48,676 bases of DNA from a virus: IMG/VR virus record IMGVR_UViG_3300030085_003924, positions 1-48,676 of that record. One strand, written 5' to 3'. This document shows, in pieces, positions 17,765 through 26,442 of this stretch (the stretch's first letter is position 1; the number at the start of each line of letters is the position of its first letter). The notes beneath the pieces were generated by a model. It was given only the letters and a program-made list of their open reading frames with translations. It did no database searches and was not told the origin of the DNA. Made by a program: the position numbers and the translations under genes.

Positions 17765-18375
17765 AAATAGCAATACTACAAAGTAATTACTTACCTTGGA
17801 CGGGTGTATTTGAATTGATAAATTCAGTTGATAAGTTTGTATTTTATGACAATGTACAATTTACAAAACAAGATTGGAGAACAAGAAATAAGATACAACC
17901 AGATAATTGGTTATCAGTTCCAATACAAAGACAAAAATTAAATACTAACATAATAGATATTAAAATATGTAATGATATTAATTGGAAGAAGAAACATTAT
18001 AAAAGTATTTATCAGACATATTGTAAAACAAGATATTTCAATCAGTATAAATATTTATTAGATTTTTACTTACAAGATTGGGAATACCTATACGAATTAA
18101 ATCGTTACACTACAAAAAAAATTTGTAAAACCTTACATATAGATACTGAATTTTATCATTCAGAGGATTTTGATTTAATAGGAAATTCATCACAACGGTT
18201 GGTTCAGTTAGTAAAGGAACTTGGTGGAACGCACTATGTATCAGGACCTAAGGCAAAAAATTATATTGATGAAGAATTATTTGGTGATATTAAATTAGAA
18301 TATATGAAATATAAAACAAAAAATAATTTTATGGTATTGGATAATATATATAATAACGGAGTAGATATACTATGA
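17761..18375 (+). CDS. WbqC-like family protein
   Basis: 'MKIAILQSNYLPWTGVFELI' followed by 'VFYDNVQFTKQDWRTRNKI' is the signature of WbqC-like proteins, which are encoded in O-antigen and other surface-polysaccharide clusters. 'LVKELGGTHYVSGPKAKNYI' matches the family's C-terminal region. It has 204 residues, slightly short of the usual ~230. The reaction is not settled; a transferase acting on amino-sugar intermediates is suspected. It overlaps both neighbours by four bases. Confidence 0.9.
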   Translation: MKIAILQSNYLPWTGVFELINSVDKFVFYDNVQFTKQDWRTRNKIQPDNWLSVPIQRQKLNTNIIDIKICNDINWKKKHYKSIYQTYCKTRYFNQYKYLLDFYLQDWEYLYELNRYTTKKICKTLHIDTEFYHSEDFDLIGNSSQRLVQLVKELGGTHYVSGPKAKNYIDEELFGDIKLEYMKYKTKNNFMVLDNIYNNGVDIL

Positions 18376-19061
18376 AATACTTATTTGTAATTTATACCGA
18401 TTCGGAGTATAAAGAACATTTACAAAATTTTAAGACACAAGAATTTTATAAACAGATTTGTGCAGATGAAAATATAGAAGTGATAGAATGGGGTTCGGAT
18501 TTTCATACAGATTATAATGATTTACCAATCAAAACACAGCAAATGATGAAGTGGTGTAGTGAAAATAAGGAATATGATTATTTGATAAAATGTGATGATA
18601 CTATATTTAATGATAGGTGGGTTCATTATAGTGATAGATTAGTATATGAAAATATTTTTAAAAATGATGATGTAGAATATAGTTGGAAGTGGGGGGACTT
18701 TTTTAACGACACAATTACTGAGGACAATAAAGTATATTATGAACCAAACACACATTGGAAAACTGGTTTATTAGGAGCGTGGATTAAAATAAATCAAATC
18801 AGTAACGATTATCGTGGAATTAATTTGTTGGAATTAGAAGAAAAAGATTGGTTAGGATTTGAAAAAAACCACGATTCAGTAGATTCCATTGATATTAATT
18901 TTATACCAAATGATATTCCGTTTTTTGAAGGAAAATTTTATATGGTTTCTAAAAAGTTTAGTATATTTATAGGTGAACATGAATCTTTCGCGAAAGAGTT
19001 GAGTACAAACTTTCCTGTTGAAGATTTAATGATAGGTTATTTAATAGAGGATTTCAAATGA
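18372..19061 (+). CDS. Glycosyltransferase, GT31-like
   Basis: The layout resembles beta-1,3-galactosyltransferase-type (GT31) enzymes: 'DYLIKCDDTIFN' is the metal-binding acidic motif, 'FYMVSKKFS' is the GxxYxxS-like strand and 'PVEDLMIGYL' equals the family's EDVxxG motif with a catalytic acid. It has 229 residues. The start ATG overlaps the previous stop. The donor and acceptor are unknown. It is one of a run of different GT folds in this cluster. Confidence 0.6.
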   Translation: MKYLFVIYTDSEYKEHLQNFKTQEFYKQICADENIEVIEWGSDFHTDYNDLPIKTQQMMKWCSENKEYDYLIKCDDTIFNDRWVHYSDRLVYENIFKNDDVEYSWKWGDFFNDTITEDNKVYYEPNTHWKTGLLGAWIKINQISNDYRGINLLELEEKDWLGFEKNHDSVDSIDINFIPNDIPFFEGKFYMVSKKFSIFIGEHESFAKELSTNFPVEDLMIGYLIEDFK

Positions 19062-19909
19062 AAAAGGTTTTTGTAGCATTAGCAGATAAAAATTTTATAG
19101 AACATACCAAGAGTTTATTTTATAGTGCAAAAGTAGATGGTAAGTGGGATGGTGATTTTGTATTGTTAGTTCCTGAACAAGATAGAGGTACATTTGATGA
19201 AAAGCTTTTTGAAGATAACGATACTCTTTCTGTTACCATACGATATTGTAAAGGGTTAGTTGGATATCCAAGTGCACATTACTACAAGTATTATTTATGG
19301 ACATACTTTTTCAAAAAATGGGATTGGATTTTTTATTGCGATACAGATGTGTTATTTTTTAATAAAATTGATTTTGATTTAAAGAATAAAAAGAAAGACA
19401 TTCTATATACAAATGATTGTGCGGGAACACCACTTTCTTATCAATTTGAATACAGAGATTATAAAAAAGAGAAATTTGCTGCAGACCAACTTCAAAAATA
19501 TAATTGGATTCAAAAAAACTGGTCAGATAAACCATCCTTTCAAAGTTGTTTTATGTTATTTCACAAAAATCTCATACACGAGAACACATTTGATAACTTG
19601 ATAAAGTTACATTATGAATACTACACATACTATGAATTAATTTTACACGGATTAACGGAAGAACAATCTATTTTAAATGTCGAGTTTATGGATAGATGGG
19701 AAAGTCTCGGAGTGAAATTCCAAAATGTATATCAAAGGGCACAAGATTTAGAATGGAAAATAGATAAAATGGATGAGCCTTACGAAGATAAAAGGGATTA
19801 TAAAAAAGATGGTATTATAGCACAACATTTTTATCAGTTCTTTCAGCCATGGTCAGAACACAATAAAAGATTTTATCCAATATGGAAGGAATATCATGAC
19901 AAATTCTGA
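19058..19909 (+). CDS. Glycosyltransferase, GT8-like
   Basis: This is a GT-A enzyme with 'WDWIFYCDTDVLFFNKID', a clear D-x-D preceded by the hydrophobic strand usual in GT8-like proteins, and a later 'GLTEEQSILN' that fits the acidic acceptor-site motif. It has 283 residues. It overlaps the GT31-like gene by four bases and the MORN-like gene by 14, so all three are probably made together. Confidence 0.65.
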   Translation: MKKVFVALADKNFIEHTKSLFYSAKVDGKWDGDFVLLVPEQDRGTFDEKLFEDNDTLSVTIRYCKGLVGYPSAHYYKYYLWTYFFKKWDWIFYCDTDVLFFNKIDFDLKNKKKDILYTNDCAGTPLSYQFEYRDYKKEKFAADQLQKYNWIQKNWSDKPSFQSCFMLFHKNLIHENTFDNLIKLHYEYYTYYELILHGLTEEQSILNVEFMDRWESLGVKFQNVYQRAQDLEWKIDKMDEPYEDKRDYKKDGIIAQHFYQFFQPWSEHNKRFYPIWKEYHDKF

Positions 19910-20879
19910 AAAACATGGTGAGATTATATCATATGATAAAGATGGAAAAATATTCGAGATAGCATGGTATACCAATGGAGTTTTAGATTGTCAATTGGAT
20001 ATTACTGATGGAAAACATTCTTATTATCATGATTCTGAAGAACAAATTCCTTGGCAGAAATACACTATAAAAGATGGTAAACCATCAGGTGAATGGGTAA
20101 TATATCATGGTAATGGACAGATGCAGGAGTACAGAAAGTATAGAAAAGGTGTAAAGGTATCATCTTGGAAGTCTTGGCATCCTGATGGTAACCTTTGGTG
20201 GGAAGAAACATACAAAAATGGTATGAAGAATGGTGTTTGTAGAAAGTGGAGATATGATAAGGTATTAGAATATGAAGGAATGTACAAGGACGATAAAAAA
20301 CATGGGTTGTGGGTAACTTATTATGACAACGGAGTAACAGAATACATAAGGGTATACAAAAACAATAGATTAACTGGAACTGAATATCGATATCACAAAG
20401 AAACAGGAAAACTATGGTCTACTTCAGAATATAAAAATAATAAACGACACGGAAAATTTCAACAATACGATTGGTCAGTAAAACAAAAGAAAATTGTAGT
20501 TCTTGATGCAGAATATAAAAATGATAACCGACACGGAATCAGAAAAGGATATTTTACAAATGGTGCTAAATGGTTTGTGTCAAACTATGTAGATGGTATA
20601 CAGGTTGATGATTGTACTTATTGGCAGATAGATGGTACACCTAAAATAGTGTGTTCTTATAATGAAAATGGAAAACAAGAGGGGAAATGGACAGAGTACT
20701 TCATGGATGGTAGAAAACGGGCAGAAGGTATGATGAAAAATGGAGAGATGGATGGTCAATGGATATTTTGGTATAATACTGGCGAAAAGGAATGTGAGTT
20801 CAAAAGAAAAGATAATATTTTTGTAAATGCAACAGTATATCACGACAATGGAAAAATCAAAGATAAATTTAAAGTATAA
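19896..20879 (+). CDS. MORN/YwqK-like repeat protein, long copy 1
   Basis: Roughly ten MORN-like repeats cover almost all 327 residues: 'GEWVIYHGNGQMQEYRKY', 'SWHPDGNLWWEETYKNG', 'GLWVTYYDNGVTEYIRVY', 'GKWTEYFMDGRKRAEGMM' and 'GQWIFWYNTGEKECEF'. There is no signal peptide or other domain. The C-terminal repeats match those of the following gene, so the pair arose by tandem duplication. The function is unknown. The repeats form an extended beta-sheet and often mediate binding. Confidence 0.85.
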   Translation: MTNSEKHGEIISYDKDGKIFEIAWYTNGVLDCQLDITDGKHSYYHDSEEQIPWQKYTIKDGKPSGEWVIYHGNGQMQEYRKYRKGVKVSSWKSWHPDGNLWWEETYKNGMKNGVCRKWRYDKVLEYEGMYKDDKKHGLWVTYYDNGVTEYIRVYKNNRLTGTEYRYHKETGKLWSTSEYKNNKRHGKFQQYDWSVKQKKIVVLDAEYKNDNRHGIRKGYFTNGAKWFVSNYVDGIQVDDCTYWQIDGTPKIVCSYNENGKQEGKWTEYFMDGRKRAEGMMKNGEMDGQWIFWYNTGEKECEFKRKDNIFVNATVYHDNGKIKDKFKV

Positions 20880-21900
20880 GAAAATTCCTCATAATGATAA
20901 TGCCATAGAGATTGATGGAAAGGTTGTATTATCATTTGATACGAGATACAAAGAATATTTGAAATGGAGAAAAGAAAATCCAGATTTAGAAAAGTCCTTA
21001 GTCAAGGAATCAGAACAAGAGGCACTTAGAGTAAAATTGTACAACAATGGTGCACCACACGAAACTAAAGATGAGTCTGGTAAACTTCAAGGTAGGCGTA
21101 CATTCTATTATGAAAATGGAAATAAAAAATGGGATGGTGAGTATAAAGATAATAAATTACATGGACATTTAATTCAGTATAGGGAAAATGGAATTAAAAA
21201 ATCTGAAGAAGAATTTCAGAATGGAGTACATATTGGTAAGTACAAATATTATCATCCAAATGGGAAGCTGAGACAATCAGGTAATATAAGAGAGCCACAC
21301 AGACAACATGGAGAAATTAAATCGTATTGGACAAGTGGAAATTTAAAAAGAATAGATAATTTTAATTATGGTATTCGTCAAGGAAAGATGGAAACATATG
21401 AAGTAGATGGAAAATCAGTAATTCAAACAGGACAATATGAAAATAATTATAGAACAGGTGATTGGTTAATGTATTACTTGGGAAGTAAAGATAAATTAAA
21501 AAGAGCAGAAACATATGACCATTCAGTTATGGTGAAGGTAGTTGATTGGAACAAGAATGGACAAAAGGTTAGTGAGGCAATCAAGGAGATTAATACGGGT
21601 ACAAACCAAGTCTTGGTGGGATCCCAATGGAGAAATTTTGCATGGTACGATAATGGAGTAAAAAAACATGACAGAGTTTATCGAGGTAATAAAGGTCACG
21701 GAAAATGGACAGAGTGGTATTCAACAGGAATTAAGAGAGCCGAGGGTGATATGAAATACGATGCCATGCAGGGTAAATGGACATTTTGGAATCATATCGG
21801 AAATAAAGAGTTGGAATGTGAATTTGATTTTGGTGAAGTAGTGAATAAGGCAAAAATATGGAATGATAATGGTGAACTGAAACAGGAGATTAAACTTTAG
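20848..21900 (+). CDS. MORN/YwqK-like repeat protein, long copy 2
   Basis: This is a second long repeat protein with units such as 'GRRTFYYENGNKKWDGEYKD', 'GHLIQYRENGIKKSEEEFQN', 'GKYKYYHPNGKLRQSGNI' and 'GKWTEWYSTGIKRAEGDM'. Its final units parallel those of copy 1 ('GKWTFWNHIGNKELECEF'). The start is uncertain: the ATG at 20848 overlaps the upstream gene by 32 bases and another ATG lies at 20827; neither has a strong ribosome site. It ends directly before the next ATG, and AGGAG near 21884 serves that gene. Confidence 0.8.
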   Translation: MEKSKINLKYKKIPHNDNAIEIDGKVVLSFDTRYKEYLKWRKENPDLEKSLVKESEQEALRVKLYNNGAPHETKDESGKLQGRRTFYYENGNKKWDGEYKDNKLHGHLIQYRENGIKKSEEEFQNGVHIGKYKYYHPNGKLRQSGNIREPHRQHGEIKSYWTSGNLKRIDNFNYGIRQGKMETYEVDGKSVIQTGQYENNYRTGDWLMYYLGSKDKLKRAETYDHSVMVKVVDWNKNGQKVSEAIKEINTGTNQVLVGSQWRNFAWYDNGVKKHDRVYRGNKGHGKWTEWYSTGIKRAEGDMKYDAMQGKWTFWNHIGNKELECEFDFGEVVNKAKIWNDNGELKQEIKL

Positions 21901-22701
21901 ATGAAATCATATGTGATATATTTACCAAAATCAGAGTTAAGTACAAAATCTGCTAATAATGTTATTGATGTTGCAAAAAAAGTTGGTAATGTTGAAGTAG
22001 AATTATGGGAAGGTGTAGATAAATTTCAAGCAGAAAGTTTACTTGAAAAATATCAATATTTACCTGACATCCACAGGTTCACAGCATTTAGCTATTTTGA
22101 ACCAGCACTTGGGTGTTTTTTCTCACATCATTCACTATGGGAAGAATCGGTTAGAACTAATGAAAGAATAATGATATTAGAACACGATGCATTATTTTAC
22201 AAAGAGTTTATTGATTGTGAATTTGAAGGAGTGTTAAATATTGGTAAACCATTGTGGGGTTTTAGAAATTGGGATGAGTCTCCGAATGGATTACTTGAAA
22301 GAGATTGTAATAATGAACACAACTTTTTTAACACTCGTGATCATAATTATTGTCAATGTGATACATCCTTTTTATATGGTGCACATGCATATATAGTTAC
22401 ACCAAAAGTTTCTGAGATGTTATTAGAAAAAGCAAAGATTGAGATAGTTCCAGCAGATTGTTTTATAGAATCTCACAGACATGCCAAGATGAGAATACCA
22501 GTTGCAGATTATTTACCTCATTGTGTAGAACAAGTTCAAGAATTTTCATTGATACAGAGAGCAACTGAAGTTCAAGATTGGTGGGCAAGTAGAGAAGATT
22601 TTATCTTTGGTAAGAAAGCTTGGGACGAGTACAAAAATACAACTATTAAGGGAATCTCAACGGATGGAAATAGAGTTGTTGTTAGAAAATTAAAAGAATA
22701 A
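21901..22701 (+). CDS. Glycosyltransferase, GT25-like (LPS type)
   Basis: 'YFEPALGCFFSHHSLWEESV' is the conserved GT25 motif (GxxGCxxSHxxxW), and 'RIMILEHDALFYKEF' is the ExD motif that replaces DXD in this family. 'AHAYIVTPKVSEMLLEKA' and 'PADCFI' match later GT25 blocks. It has 266 residues. GT25 enzymes add galactose or similar sugars in LPS cores and on collagen-like proteins. The start is immediately after the previous stop. Confidence 0.85.
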   Translation: MKSYVIYLPKSELSTKSANNVIDVAKKVGNVEVELWEGVDKFQAESLLEKYQYLPDIHRFTAFSYFEPALGCFFSHHSLWEESVRTNERIMILEHDALFYKEFIDCEFEGVLNIGKPLWGFRNWDESPNGLLERDCNNEHNFFNTRDHNYCQCDTSFLYGAHAYIVTPKVSEMLLEKAKIEIVPADCFIESHRHAKMRIPVADYLPHCVEQVQEFSLIQRATEVQDWWASREDFIFGKKAWDEYKNTTIKGISTDGNRVVVRKLKE

Positions 22702-22713
22702 AAGGATAAAATT

Positions 22714-23634
22714 ATGATTAGTTTTATTATACCATATTGTACAATAGAAAAAGATAAATTTTTAAATTTAAATGAAAAGGAGTTACTACATTGGTTAGAA
22801 AATGATTCTTCCAATATACTACATTCGACTATAAAAACTATTAGAAATGTTAACACTTTAAAATGTGAAAAAGAAATATTGATAATAGATAATAGTCATA
22901 CTTTTCCAGATATTGATTTACCAAATGTTAGGGTAATCAAGGGTTGGCAAGCACTTCCACGAGAAGAACTTGAGAATATTCCTGATTTTATGAACCATAA
23001 AGATATTCAATCAAGTTTAGATAATTTTGGTTGTTTGACTATGTGGGTGTCCATGGCATTTCATCAAGGAACACAAGAGGCAAAAGGTGATTATGTGATA
23101 TTAAATCATAATGATGTTTTTTATCATCAAGATTGTATTGATGAAATGATAAAACAAATGGAAGAAGAAAAACTTGAGTACATTTCTGTTGATAATAAAA
23201 AAATATGGATTTCTGCATATCTGTCAAATAAAGATGTATTGGATAAATATATAAAAGATTATACGGCACAACCAGTGGTGATGAGGCCAGAACAAGGTGG
23301 GTATGTGAAAACCAAAAAGATTGGGTTTGCAGATGCGTATTTTTTCCTATGTAAGAGAAAGTTCTTTGATACTTATAATGTAGATTGGGTATATCAAGAT
23401 ACGAATCACGGAGCAACTATGTATTGTCTTGAAAATAATTTGAATTATTTACATTTAGGGCCATACTATGATAATCCCAACTTCGATACAAAAGATGTTT
23501 TACACACATACAACTATAAAGGAAAACCATTTTTGAGTCATCTCAAAGGGGGATTTTCAGAGAGTAAAATGACATCATCTGATTTTTCAGATGAATTTAT
23601 AAAATATTTAGAGGAACTACAAAATGCAAAATGA
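22714..23634 (+). CDS. Glycosyltransferase, GT2-like
   Basis: 'MISFIIPYCTIEKDKFLNLN' opens as a GT2 Rossmann strand, 'KEILIIDNSHTFPD' is the second strand, and 'GDYVILNHNDVFY' takes the place of the DXD motif (NHND). It has 306 residues with Trp/Tyr-rich acceptor-site segments. The ribosome site AAAGGATAA precedes the ATG. It closes the AT-rich glycan block; the next gene, with an 11-base overlap, is the clamp loader. Confidence 0.65.
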   Translation: MISFIIPYCTIEKDKFLNLNEKELLHWLENDSSNILHSTIKTIRNVNTLKCEKEILIIDNSHTFPDIDLPNVRVIKGWQALPREELENIPDFMNHKDIQSSLDNFGCLTMWVSMAFHQGTQEAKGDYVILNHNDVFYHQDCIDEMIKQMEEEKLEYISVDNKKIWISAYLSNKDVLDKYIKDYTAQPVVMRPEQGGYVKTKKIGFADAYFFLCKRKFFDTYNVDWVYQDTNHGATMYCLENNLNYLHLGPYYDNPNFDTKDVLHTYNYKGKPFLSHLKGGFSESKMTSSDFSDEFIKYLEELQNAK

Positions 23635-24544
23635 ACACACTCTATGGGTAGAAAAGTATCGGCCTTTAACACTCGACACTTATATTGGTAATGACCAATT
23701 AAAAAGTAAAGTCGGAGTGTACTTAGAGAGTGGAGACTTACCACATCTTTTACTATATGGAAAGGCTGGTACAGGTAAGACCACTCTCGCTAAATTACTC
23801 GTTAATAACATAGATTGTGATTATCTATACATTAACGCATCAGATGAAAATAATGTTGAAACAGTAAGGACTAAGGTTAAAAATTTCGCCTCTACTATGG
23901 GTTTCAAGGACTACAAGGTTATCATCTTGGATGAGTGTGATTATATCACACCAAATGCCCAAGCCGCCCTTCGTAATCTCATGGAGACATTCTCAAAACA
24001 TTGTCGATTCATCTTGACTTGTAATTTTGTCGAGAGAATAATCGATCCGATACAATCCCGTTGTCAGGCATTTCAAGTAATCCCACCAAACAAACAAGAT
24101 GTAGCAAAACATCTACACAATATTTTGACAGAGGAAAATATAAATTATGAAAGGGAAGATTTAGGTTTGTTGGTTAATAGTGGTTATCCTGATATAAGAC
24201 GAGTTATCAATGGAGCTCAAAGACAGGCAGTTGATGGTATATTGACGATTGATAAACAGAGTATTGTAGAGAATGATTATAAATTAAAGTTGTTAAAGAT
24301 ATTGGAAACTCAGGATAAGAAAAGTGCCTTCAATAATGTTCGTCAATTGATGGCAGATTCAAAGGTTACGGATTTTGCTGATTTATTTAGACTTCTATAT
24401 GATGAGGTTGATACTTATGGTAAAGGACATATCGCCGCCTGTATCTTAGTTATAGCAAAATATGAATTAAGTGATGCACAAGTAGTTGATAAAGAAATTA
24501 ACGCGATGGCAATGATAATAGAGTTATTAGGAATAATAAAATAA
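23624..24544 (+). CDS. Clamp loader ATPase subunit (T4 gp44/RFC small-subunit-like)
   Basis: This AAA+ ATPase opens and loads the sliding clamp. It starts with 'LWVEKYRPLTLDTYIGN', has Walker A GKAGTGKTT at ~46-54, Walker B ILDECD with DECD at ~103-106, sensor 1 'RFILTCNF' and the arginine-finger motif SRC at ~145-147. Its 306 residues compare with 319 in T4 gp44. All catalytic residues are present. It lies ~16 kb from the clamp gene and ~13 kb from the gp62-like partner, so replication genes are dispersed. Confidence 0.95.
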   Translation: MQNEHTLWVEKYRPLTLDTYIGNDQLKSKVGVYLESGDLPHLLLYGKAGTGKTTLAKLLVNNIDCDYLYINASDENNVETVRTKVKNFASTMGFKDYKVIILDECDYITPNAQAALRNLMETFSKHCRFILTCNFVERIIDPIQSRCQAFQVIPPNKQDVAKHLHNILTEENINYEREDLGLLVNSGYPDIRRVINGAQRQAVDGILTIDKQSIVENDYKLKLLKILETQDKKSAFNNVRQLMADSKVTDFADLFRLLYDEVDTYGKGHIAACILVIAKYELSDAQVVDKEINAMAMIIELLGIIK

Positions 24545-24555
24545 AAGGAGTCGTA

Positions 24556-24774
24556 ATGTATTACGAAGCACAGGTTGTATTTACTGAAGAAATTGATACT
24601 AAAAATGGAGTTAAGGAAAAGAAAGTCCGACGCAACTATTTAGTAGAGTGTGATTCAGTATCAGTAGCAGAAGCAAAGGTAAATGAGTTTTTAAAAGATT
24701 CAGCATTTTTCTTTGAAGTAAAGGTAGCAAAAGAATCTAAAATAGTGGATGTAATAGAACAAAATCATGAATAA
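24556..24774 (+). CDS. DUF4494-like small protein
   Basis: The 72 residues ('MYYEAQVVFTEEI', then 'YLVECDSVSVAEAKVNEFLK', then FFEVKVAKES) resemble DUF4494, a small alpha/beta family known from Bacteroidota and their phages. The function is unknown. A strong ribosome site (AAAGGAG) precedes it. It overlaps the ClpP-like gene by eight bases. Confidence 0.55.
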   Translation: MYYEAQVVFTEEIDTKNGVKEKKVRRNYLVECDSVSVAEAKVNEFLKDSAFFFEVKVAKESKIVDVIEQNHE

Positions 24775-25369
24775 AAAATATTGGGGTGAGAAATCACCAA
24801 CACAAAAAAACACACAAGGTAATAAACAAGAAAAACATATATCAGTTCACGAGAATAAAATTTACTATTACTCGAATGTGAATAGAGATAGTGCATCTGA
24901 ACTAAATAAAAAGATAGGTGAGATAGAATCTAAAAGTTTAACTTTAACTAATACATTAGATTTAGACCAACCACCATCAATAAGAATATATATCAACTCA
25001 GGTGGTGGTTCAGTTACTGCTGGTATTTCATCAATGGACACGATATTAAGGGCTAAAGTACCTATCCATACTTATGTCGATGGGTTTGCAGCAAGTGCAG
25101 CAACATTCTTATCTGTGGTTGGTAATCAGAGATTTATGAGTAGAAATTCTTATATGTTAATTCATCAATTATCAAGTTCGTTTTGGGGAACATACTCAAA
25201 CTTCGAGGATGAGAAACAGAATCTTGATTTGATGATGAAAACCATTAAAAATGTATATAAAAAATATACTAAAGTTCCGATGAAAAAACTTGACGAAATA
25301 TTAAAACACGATTTATTATGGGACTCTGAAACTTGTCTAAAGTATGGGTTGATTGATGAGATAATATAA
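24767..25369 (+). CDS. ClpP-like serine protease, copy 1
   Basis: This is a member of the ClpP/crotonase-fold peptidases. 'IRIYINSGGGSVTAGISSMD' is the oxyanion-region strand, catalytic S110 lies in 'VDGFAASAATFLS', H133 in 'YMLIHQLSS' and D182 in KHDLLWD. The family C-terminal 'CLKYGLIDEI' is present. It has 200 residues and the triad is complete. Phage ClpP homologues often process capsid precursors, but no head gene is adjacent here, so a role in host-protein turnover is equally possible. A second copy lies at 39726. Confidence 0.9.
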   Translation: MNKKYWGEKSPTQKNTQGNKQEKHISVHENKIYYYSNVNRDSASELNKKIGEIESKSLTLTNTLDLDQPPSIRIYINSGGGSVTAGISSMDTILRAKVPIHTYVDGFAASAATFLSVVGNQRFMSRNSYMLIHQLSSSFWGTYSNFEDEKQNLDLMMKTIKNVYKKYTKVPMKKLDEILKHDLLWDSETCLKYGLIDEII

Positions 25370-26442
25370 TGAAACCACTTGTACCTCAATGCTTGATTGG
25401 TCATAAGTTTGTAAGGGTAGATGAAGATAAAAATTATTTTCTTTGTTGTAGATCACCAATAATCGGTAATTATGATACCGATGGTTCTTTTAAGGAGTTT
25501 TGGAAATCAGACAAGTATAATAATTTACGAAAAAGATTAAAGTATGATTTAAAAGGTCAAAATAAAGAATGGGGTGGTGTTTGTTTTGAATGTCCACATT
25601 ATGAACAGGTAAAAATGTTATATGAAGATGGACAAATTGTAGATGAATCACCAAAATTAGGACCTGAAACATTTGACATTGTGATTGGAAATCCTTGTAA
25701 TCATAAATGTAATTTTTGTTGGAATTGGTCTTATGATATGCTAGAAAATAATGCTCAACGAAGTGATTTTAAAGAATGGTCAAAAAAACATATTGATTTA
25801 GAAACCTATGTTTCTATGTTAAATGACTTAGAATCACTTGGTGGATGTGAATGGATATCGATGAGTGGTGGTGGTGAACCTTTTGTTGTACCAAACATTA
25901 TGAAGATGATACAACATACAAAAAACTTAGGATTTAAATTGAAAATGTTTACTAATTTTTCAAGGGTTAATTCTGAGGATATAGATAACTTTATTGAGTG
26001 GGGCGTAGACAGATTTGAAATAAATATTTCGGCAGGAACAGAAGAAACTTATTGTAAGTCAAGAAAGTTAAAGTCTAAGGATTGGAATTTGCTATTAGAT
26101 AACCTTAGATATATGAAATCAAAAAAAGAAGAATTGGGTAAAGGTTTACCTCGATTTAAATATGTGGTTGTTATGACCAAAGAGAACATAGAGGAAGTAG
26201 ATGAAATCTTTCAGTTGGCTGTAGAGTATGGTTCTGATTTTATAGATTTCAGAAATATGATGGGAGAAGTTTACAATGGTGAATATCTATCACCAACGGA
26301 GAATCAAATAGAAAAATTTAATATAAAGTTTATTGATAATATAAAAAAATATGATTTCGAAGTGGTCGAAGGAGAATATTATTTTTATTCTGAAAAATTT
26401 AAATTAGGAGTATACAATGAAAGTTTTAGTAGTTGGGGATAG
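25369..26442 (+). CDS. Radical SAM protein with N-terminal SPASM-like domain
   Basis: The N-terminal ~80 residues ('FLCCRSPIIGNYDTDGSFKE' with FWKSDKYNNLRKRL and 'CFECPH') form a SPASM-like auxiliary cluster domain placed ahead of the radical SAM core. Core cysteines are C110, C114, C117 ('PCNHKCNFCWNW'). 'SMSGGGEPFVVPN' is the GGEP motif and 'EINISAGTEETYCKSR' a later conserved strand. It is a paralogue of the gene at 34855 (shared FCW.WSYDM and SAGT.ETYC). It has 357 residues. The substrate is unknown. Confidence 0.85.
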   Translation: MKPLVPQCLIGHKFVRVDEDKNYFLCCRSPIIGNYDTDGSFKEFWKSDKYNNLRKRLKYDLKGQNKEWGGVCFECPHYEQVKMLYEDGQIVDESPKLGPETFDIVIGNPCNHKCNFCWNWSYDMLENNAQRSDFKEWSKKHIDLETYVSMLNDLESLGGCEWISMSGGGEPFVVPNIMKMIQHTKNLGFKLKMFTNFSRVNSEDIDNFIEWGVDRFEINISAGTEETYCKSRKLKSKDWNLLLDNLRYMKSKKEELGKGLPRFKYVVVMTKENIEEVDEIFQLAVEYGSDFIDFRNMMGEVYNGEYLSPTENQIEKFNIKFIDNIKKYDFEVVEGEYYFYSEKFKLGVYNESFSSWG

